A DNA stretch of 10,404 nt from Desulfobulbaceae bacterium (lineage in GTDB: Bacteria; Desulfobacterota; Desulfobulbia; Desulfobulbales; UBA5123). The stretch lies in contig JAOUHH010000073.1 in NCBI GenBank assembly GCA_029865195.1, positions 1 to 10,404 on the forward strand, given 5' to 3'. Shown here piece after piece: positions 7,018 through 10,404 of the stretch. Under the pieces are notes generated by a model, which saw only the letters and a program-made list of their open reading frames with translations, was not told the origin of the DNA and did not search any database. The position numbers were made by a program, and so were the translations under genes. How positions within the stretch are numbered: position 1 is the stretch's first letter; each line of letters opens with the position of its first letter.

Positions 7018-7509
7018 TCAGTTGTGGTCATGCCACGGCCCTTCTTCCATGCACCGCATAACCGATTCACAGCTTAGGTCATTCCTCCCGGCGGTGGCGA
7101 GCTGCTTCATTTTTTCAATCCACAAGGCCTCGCGGTAACGATCATAAGCCGCCTTAGCACCGAGACGCACATAGATTTGGGCCACAGGCTTCGGCAAGTA
7201 GGATATATTGCCGCGGGTCGAATGGATCGAAACGCTGTTACCGGTGAGGCCGGAGACGATGATGATCTGGGTCGCTGGCCTGGTTTCCCGAATTTTATTC
7301 AAAAGCCATATCCCATCTTTTCCCGGCATTTCGATATCGGTGATCACCAAGGGGATTTCTGCGGTTTTTTCAAATATCTCCCAGGCGTCAAGGCCGTTGT
7401 CAGCTTGCAGAATATTCTCAAAATCCGTTCTCAGCGAAGCGACATGATATTGGCGAATCGCCAGCTCGTCGTCCACAACCAGAATCGGCATATTTCTTAT
7501 TTTCGACAT
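7018..7509 (-). CDS. Single-domain response regulator (REC) with unassigned C-terminal extension
   Basis: This 163-residue protein has a REC domain at the N-terminus: acidic pair D13/D14 (ILVVDDE), phospho-acceptor D58 (LVITDIEMPGKDG), S at the switch position (IIIVSGLTG) and a conserved Lys in YLPKPVAQ. About 50 residues follow with no helix-turn-helix, GGDEF, EAL, HPt or kinase signature; they look like one charged amphipathic helix (AAYDRYREALWIEKMKQL) and a Cys/His-containing end (CESVMRCMEE, then HDHN). It may shuttle phosphate or act by protein contact, which is inference. The ATG at 7509 is chosen because GGAGG (7518-7522) is eight bases upstream. ATG 7533 would overlap the upstream stop as ATGA and add eight residues, and ATG 7515 sits too close to the ribosome site. 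Confidence 0.85.
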   Translation of the reverse strand: MSKIRNMPILVVDDELAIRQYHVASLRTDFENILQADNGLDAWEIFEKTAEIPLVITDIEMPGKDGIWLLNKIRETRPATQIIIVSGLTGNSVSIHSTRGNISYLPKPVAQIYVRLGAKAAYDRYREALWIEKMKQLATAGRNDLSCESVMRCMEEGPWHDHN

Positions 7510-7517
7510 CGTCATTT

Positions 7518-7522
7518 CCTCC
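7518..7522 (-). promoter_or_regulatory. Shine-Dalgarno GGAGG deciding among three in-frame ATGs
   Basis: On the minus strand GGAGG is eight bases before ATG 7509, two before ATG 7515 and downstream of ATG 7533. The spacing favours 7509 as the start of the single-REC gene. Confidence 0.6.
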
Positions 7523-7529
7523 GTTAATC

Positions 7530-8669
7530 TCATGTATTGCCAAGCGGCAAAGCGACGGTAAAGATCGCCCCTTTCCCCTCTTCGCTCTCAAGCGTGATCA
7601 AACCATTATGCGCATCGATTATTTTTTTAACCGTCGCGAGACCGATACCCGAACCATGCTCACCCTTGGTGGTGAAATGGCGTTCGAATATCTTCTCACG
7701 TATTTCCGGCTTCAGGCCGATACCCGTGTCACCGACCGAAAACTTCGCTTCACTCCCCTCCCGCCATAATCGTAGAGTGAGCTTCCTGATCTCACTTTCA
7801 TTCATGGCGTGGACGGCATTGGTGATCAAATTAAGAGCTACCCGCTGCATTCCGGAGAAATTGCAATCTACCAAAATCGGCTCATCGGCTATATCCATCA
7901 CCAGTTCAATGCCGTTGCTGCGTATTTTGCGTTCAAAGATCCCCAACGGGACTTCAAACAGGGTATTGAAGGGTTGCCTCCTCCTGCTGTTATCCACACC
8001 ACCTCGGGCAAAAGACATCAGATTCCGGCAAATCGTTTCTCCGGTGGTCACCGACACCTGCATACCGTCACAGATCATCCGAATGTCGTCAAAATCCCTC
8101 GCCATCGATTTTTGCTGCTCATCGTTCAAACCATTCCAGATCGACTCCATGGCTGCCTTCAGCACTACATGGGTCATCAAACCGGCCAGGATATTATTAA
8201 AATCATGGGCAACACCTGCAGCCAGAATCCCGATTTCAGCATCATGCTCAGCTCGCGAAATGGTCTTTTCAAGAACCTCCTTCTCTTTTTTTCGCCGCCA
8301 TAATTTTTCTATCCGCGCAACCAACTCATCGTTGCTGAATGGTTTTGTCAGGTAGTCGTCGGCACCGGCATCCTGCAACCCGCGTAAGCGGTCATCAGCG
8401 AAAGCGCGCGCCGTCAACATGATCACCCGTGTATCGGCAAGATGCCGATCATTCCTAATTTTTCGGCACACCTCGTACCCATTTAGCCCAGGCATCATGA
8501 CATCCAACACAATGACATCCGGATGGTATTGATGGGCCATGGCCAGGCCATCCTGACCATTTTCTGCCGTATATATCTGATATCCCTCCTCCTCCAACGT
8601 GTCTTCTACTAGCAGTCGTGTTGAATCGTTGTCATCAACTACCAAAATGATCCCTTTATCGTCACCCAT
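7530..8669 (-). CDS. REC-histidine kinase protein with NtrB-like VAHDFNN H-box, soluble
   Basis: This 379-residue cytoplasmic protein begins with a REC domain: D12/D13 (VVDDND), phospho-acceptor D56 (VIVLDVMMPGLNG), T86 (IMLTARA) and K109 (LTKPF). A coiled linker (about 120-143) joins it to a kinase core with H155 in GVAHDFNNILAG, an H-box type common in multi-sensor and hybrid kinases. The ATPase part has N284 (LITNAVHAM), DTGIGL (314-319), the F-box region (about 328-336) and GSGIGLATVKKI (339-350). No membrane segment, PAS or output domain is present. I chose ATG 8669, six bases after AGGGGTGG (8676-8683); a TTG two codons upstream is too close. The gene begins 12 bases after the membrane kinase stop and is adjacent to the single-REC gene, so all are probably one transcript. 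It could receive phosphate from the upstream kinase through D56 and answer by changing its own kinase activity; this is inference. Confidence 0.9.
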   Translation of the reverse strand: MGDDKGIILVVDDNDSTRLLVEDTLEEEGYQIYTAENGQDGLAMAHQYHPDVIVLDVMMPGLNGYEVCRKIRNDRHLADTRVIMLTARAFADDRLRGLQDAGADDYLTKPFSNDELVARIEKLWRRKKEKEVLEKTISRAEHDAEIGILAAGVAHDFNNILAGLMTHVVLKAAMESIWNGLNDEQQKSMARDFDDIRMICDGMQVSVTTGETICRNLMSFARGGVDNSRRRQPFNTLFEVPLGIFERKIRSNGIELVMDIADEPILVDCNFSGMQRVALNLITNAVHAMNESEIRKLTLRLWREGSEAKFSVGDTGIGLKPEIREKIFERHFTTKGEHGSGIGLATVKKIIDAHNGLITLESEEGKGAIFTVALPLGNT

Positions 8670-8675
8670 GTGCAA

Positions 8676-8683
8676 CCACCCCT
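8676..8683 (-). promoter_or_regulatory. Ribosome site AGGGGTGG overlapping the upstream stop codon
   Basis: On the minus strand the TAG stop of the membrane kinase (8684-8682) runs straight into GGGTGG, with ATG 8669 six bases later. Overlap of stop and ribosome site suggests coupled translation of the two kinase genes. Confidence 0.6.
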
Positions 8684-10404
8684 AAGTAGGAAGAGTAAAA
8701 AAGAAAGCTGTCCCCTGCCCCGGCTTGCTTTCAACCCAAATCTTACCGCTATGGAGTTCAACCAGTTTTTTGGCGATGGCTAGCCCCAAACCTGTTCCCT
8801 GCTGCTCATTTTGCTGCCTTTGCACCTGCACGAAATGATCAAAAATCACCAATTGATCGGTGGCGGAGATGCCTTGACCGGTATCTCGCACCACAATCAA
8901 CACCATCTCGCCGTCCATACGCGCCGAAATGGCTATCAGACCACCTACAGGGGTAAATTTGACCGCATTGGAAACAAGGTTGAACAAAATTTGCTTCAAA
9001 CGAAGGACATCAACAGCCACCAATGAAATTTCTGGCTGTATTTCAAGCTTTAACTGTAAATTTTTGGTTTCAACCAAATGAATGATGCTTGAATGGAGTT
9101 GATCAAAAACCGTTGAGAGTGCCACCGGTTTGATATCAAGAGGCATTCTACCTGACTCGATCCTGCTGAAATCAAGAAGATCATTGATAATTTCTTGCAG
9201 ATGCTTGGCATTTTGACAAATGTGCTCGGCATAAAGTGTAACCTTGTCAATGGGTGGCTGTTTTTTGATGATCTTTTCTGCAAATCCGATAATCGGTGTC
9301 AACGGCGTCCGCAATTCATGGCTGACAATGGCCAAAAATTTTGATTTCAAGTCCTCGGCCTGCCTGGCCGCCTCAAGTTCCGATTTTTGGCGGATGATCT
9401 TTTCCTCGCTCTGCTTGCGATCGGAAATATCAAGAATCACCCCGATGAAGATCCTCTTCCCATCAAGCATCATCTCGCTTACCGACAGATCAATAGGGAA
9501 AATACTGTTATCCTTACGTTTGGCTACGGTCTCGCGCGGCCCTCCGCAGAGTGTCTTCCGTGACTCTCCAGCCAAATAACGGGCGAGATATTGATCATGG
9601 CAGTGGCACTCTGGTTCCGGCATCAGGATACTGACATTCTTGCCGATGACCTCCGAGGCACGGTAGCCGAACGCGCGTTCTGCGGCGGGGTTGAAGGTTT
9701 CTATGATCCCCAGTTGATCGATGGTGACAATGCTATCGGCAACATTTTCGAGGATTGCCCGTTGCCGCAATTCACTTTCCGCCAGGGATTTCTCAGTCGC
9801 CAACCGCTCCGTAATGTCCTGCGCGAAGGCGCAGATAAACATCTTTTCCTCATAAACCAGATACTGCGATTTGATCTCTACCGGGAAAATCGTCCCATTT
9901 TTCGTGCGATGGCGTGTCTGGAAGGTCATCGACACGCCAACCTTGAGATGGTCAATGAATTCCGGCCAGATTTCCTCAGTGTAGTCCGGATCGATATCCC
10001 ATACAGACATCTGCGTTAATTCATGCCATGTATAGCCAAGCCGGTGCATGGCCGCTTCATTCACATAAAAAAAGCGCCCGCTCAGCTCGATCCAGAAAAC
10101 CGCTTCCCCCACCTTTTCAAGAGCGAACATCGCCTGGTGCAAACGGAGTGCCGTCTTTTCCTGTTTTTCGACCGCGCTTGCCAATTCACCGTTAAGGGTG
10201 ACTATCGTGCGATAGCGCCATAACGCGGCGATAATTGCGCCAACAACGACCAAGAGGCCGAGAAAATAAAAAACGTTTTTGCTGATCTCCCCACGCTGCC
10301 GAACGCCATACCACTTGGTGTAAATATTCTTGTATTCGCGAGATTCAAGCAGTTCGGCTACCGCCTTGTTCAGCCGAATCCGCAATCCCGCATCGCCCTT
10401 TCTC
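8682..10404 (-). CDS. Membrane sensor kinase: periplasmic SBP_bac_3 tail, TM, two PAS (second FixL-like), HisKA-HATPase; 5' end cut by window
   Basis: The reading frame is open to the right edge, so the protein is longer than the 574 codons seen. Residue numbers here count from codon 10385. The first visible part, KGDAGLRIRLNKAV ... YKNIYTKWYG, looks like the C-terminal end of a periplasmic solute-binding (SBP_bac_3, BvgS-type) sensor domain. Next come one membrane helix (about 37-57), a short coiled coil (63-85), PAS1 (about 86-195) and PAS2 (about 208-325). PAS2 carries MPEPECHCHDQYLARYL, like the FixL haem loop, with H263 at the proximal haem ligand position. The kinase core has H356 (VSHELRTPL), N473 (LVSNAVKF), DTGQGIS (501-507) and QGTGLGLAIAKK (529-540). 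It ends at TAG 8682 and leads the four-gene cassette. TTG 10385 is not the start, because homology continues upstream of it. The ligand of either sensor domain is unknown. Confidence 0.9.
   Translation of the reverse strand, partial: RKGDAGLRIRLNKAVAELLESREYKNIYTKWYGVRQRGEISKNVFYFLGLLVVVGAIIAALWRYRTIVTLNGELASAVEKQEKTALRLHQAMFALEKVGEAVFWIELSGRFFYVNEAAMHRLGYTWHELTQMSVWDIDPDYTEEIWPEFIDHLKVGVSMTFQTRHRTKNGTIFPVEIKSQYLVYEEKMFICAFAQDITERLATEKSLAESELRQRAILENVADSIVTIDQLGIIETFNPAAERAFGYRASEVIGKNVSILMPEPECHCHDQYLARYLAGESRKTLCGGPRETVAKRKDNSIFPIDLSVSEMMLDGKRIFIGVILDISDRKQSEEKIIRQKSELEAARQAEDLKSKFLAIVSHELRTPLTPIIGFAEKIIKKQPPIDKVTLYAEHICQNAKHLQEIINDLLDFSRIESGRMPLDIKPVALSTVFDQLHSSIIHLVETKNLQLKLEIQPEISLVAVDVLRLKQILFNLVSNAVKFTPVGGLIAISARMDGEMVLIVVRDTGQGISATDQLVIFDHFVQVQRQQNEQQGTGLGLAIAKKLVELHSGKIWVESKPGQGTAFFFTLPT

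Noticed and set aside
8521..8560. Short GGCCATGGCC-type palindrome inside the REC-kinase gene
   Set aside because: It is a brief, GC-rich coincidence within a conserved coding region, with no sign of regulatory function.
10383..10385. TTG as the start of the membrane sensor kinase
   Set aside because: Solute-binding-domain homology (KGDAG before LRIRLNKAV) runs upstream through this codon and the frame stays open to the edge, so it is internal.

Overview
The window reads as a redox-sensing and respiratory locus of a Gram-negative, anaerobic or facultative bacterium of moderate GC content. The gene content (a Tat-exported molybdopterin reductase with a four-cluster ferredoxin subunit, and many multi-domain sensor kinases) would suit a sulfur-cycling delta-proteobacterial lineage such as Desulfobulbales or Desulfuromonadales. 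That assignment is an inference from gene style; no phylogenetic marker is present.

The left third (minus strand, about 3502 to 1) is a respiratory reductase operon in the order TorD-like assembly chaperone, catalytic molybdopterin subunit of the polysulfide/thiosulfate reductase type, and electron-transfer subunit with four [4Fe-4S] clusters. The last gene runs off the left edge. A membrane anchor (NrfD/PsrC type) would be expected beyond it but is not visible.

An AT-rich 329-base region (3503-3831) separates this operon from a divergent plus-strand pair (3832-5797). The pair is a convincing RegB/RegA (PrrB/PrrA, ActS/ActR) redox two-component system. The kinase keeps the quinone-site motif GGxxNPF, the AAHExxTPL H-box and the redox cysteine in an RCRxIL context. 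The regulator keeps the short REC plus Fis-type helix-turn-helix plan. The layout suggests, but does not prove, that this pair controls the reductase operon according to quinone-pool or redox state.

The right half (minus strand, 10404 to 5836) is a tightly packed four-gene signalling cassette that converges on the regA-like gene. It encodes a large membrane kinase with the tail of a periplasmic solute-binding-type sensor domain and two PAS domains, the second resembling the FixL haem-PAS. It is followed by a REC-kinase protein, a single-REC protein with an unassigned C-terminal tail, and a second REC-kinase protein. None of these four proteins carries a recognisable DNA-binding or enzymatic output domain, so the cassette looks like a phosphorelay whose output lies elsewhere. 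A near-stemless-loop palindrome and a short GC hairpin lie at the convergent junction near 5800-5850.

No rRNA, tRNA, CRISPR array, insertion sequence or phage gene was recognised.
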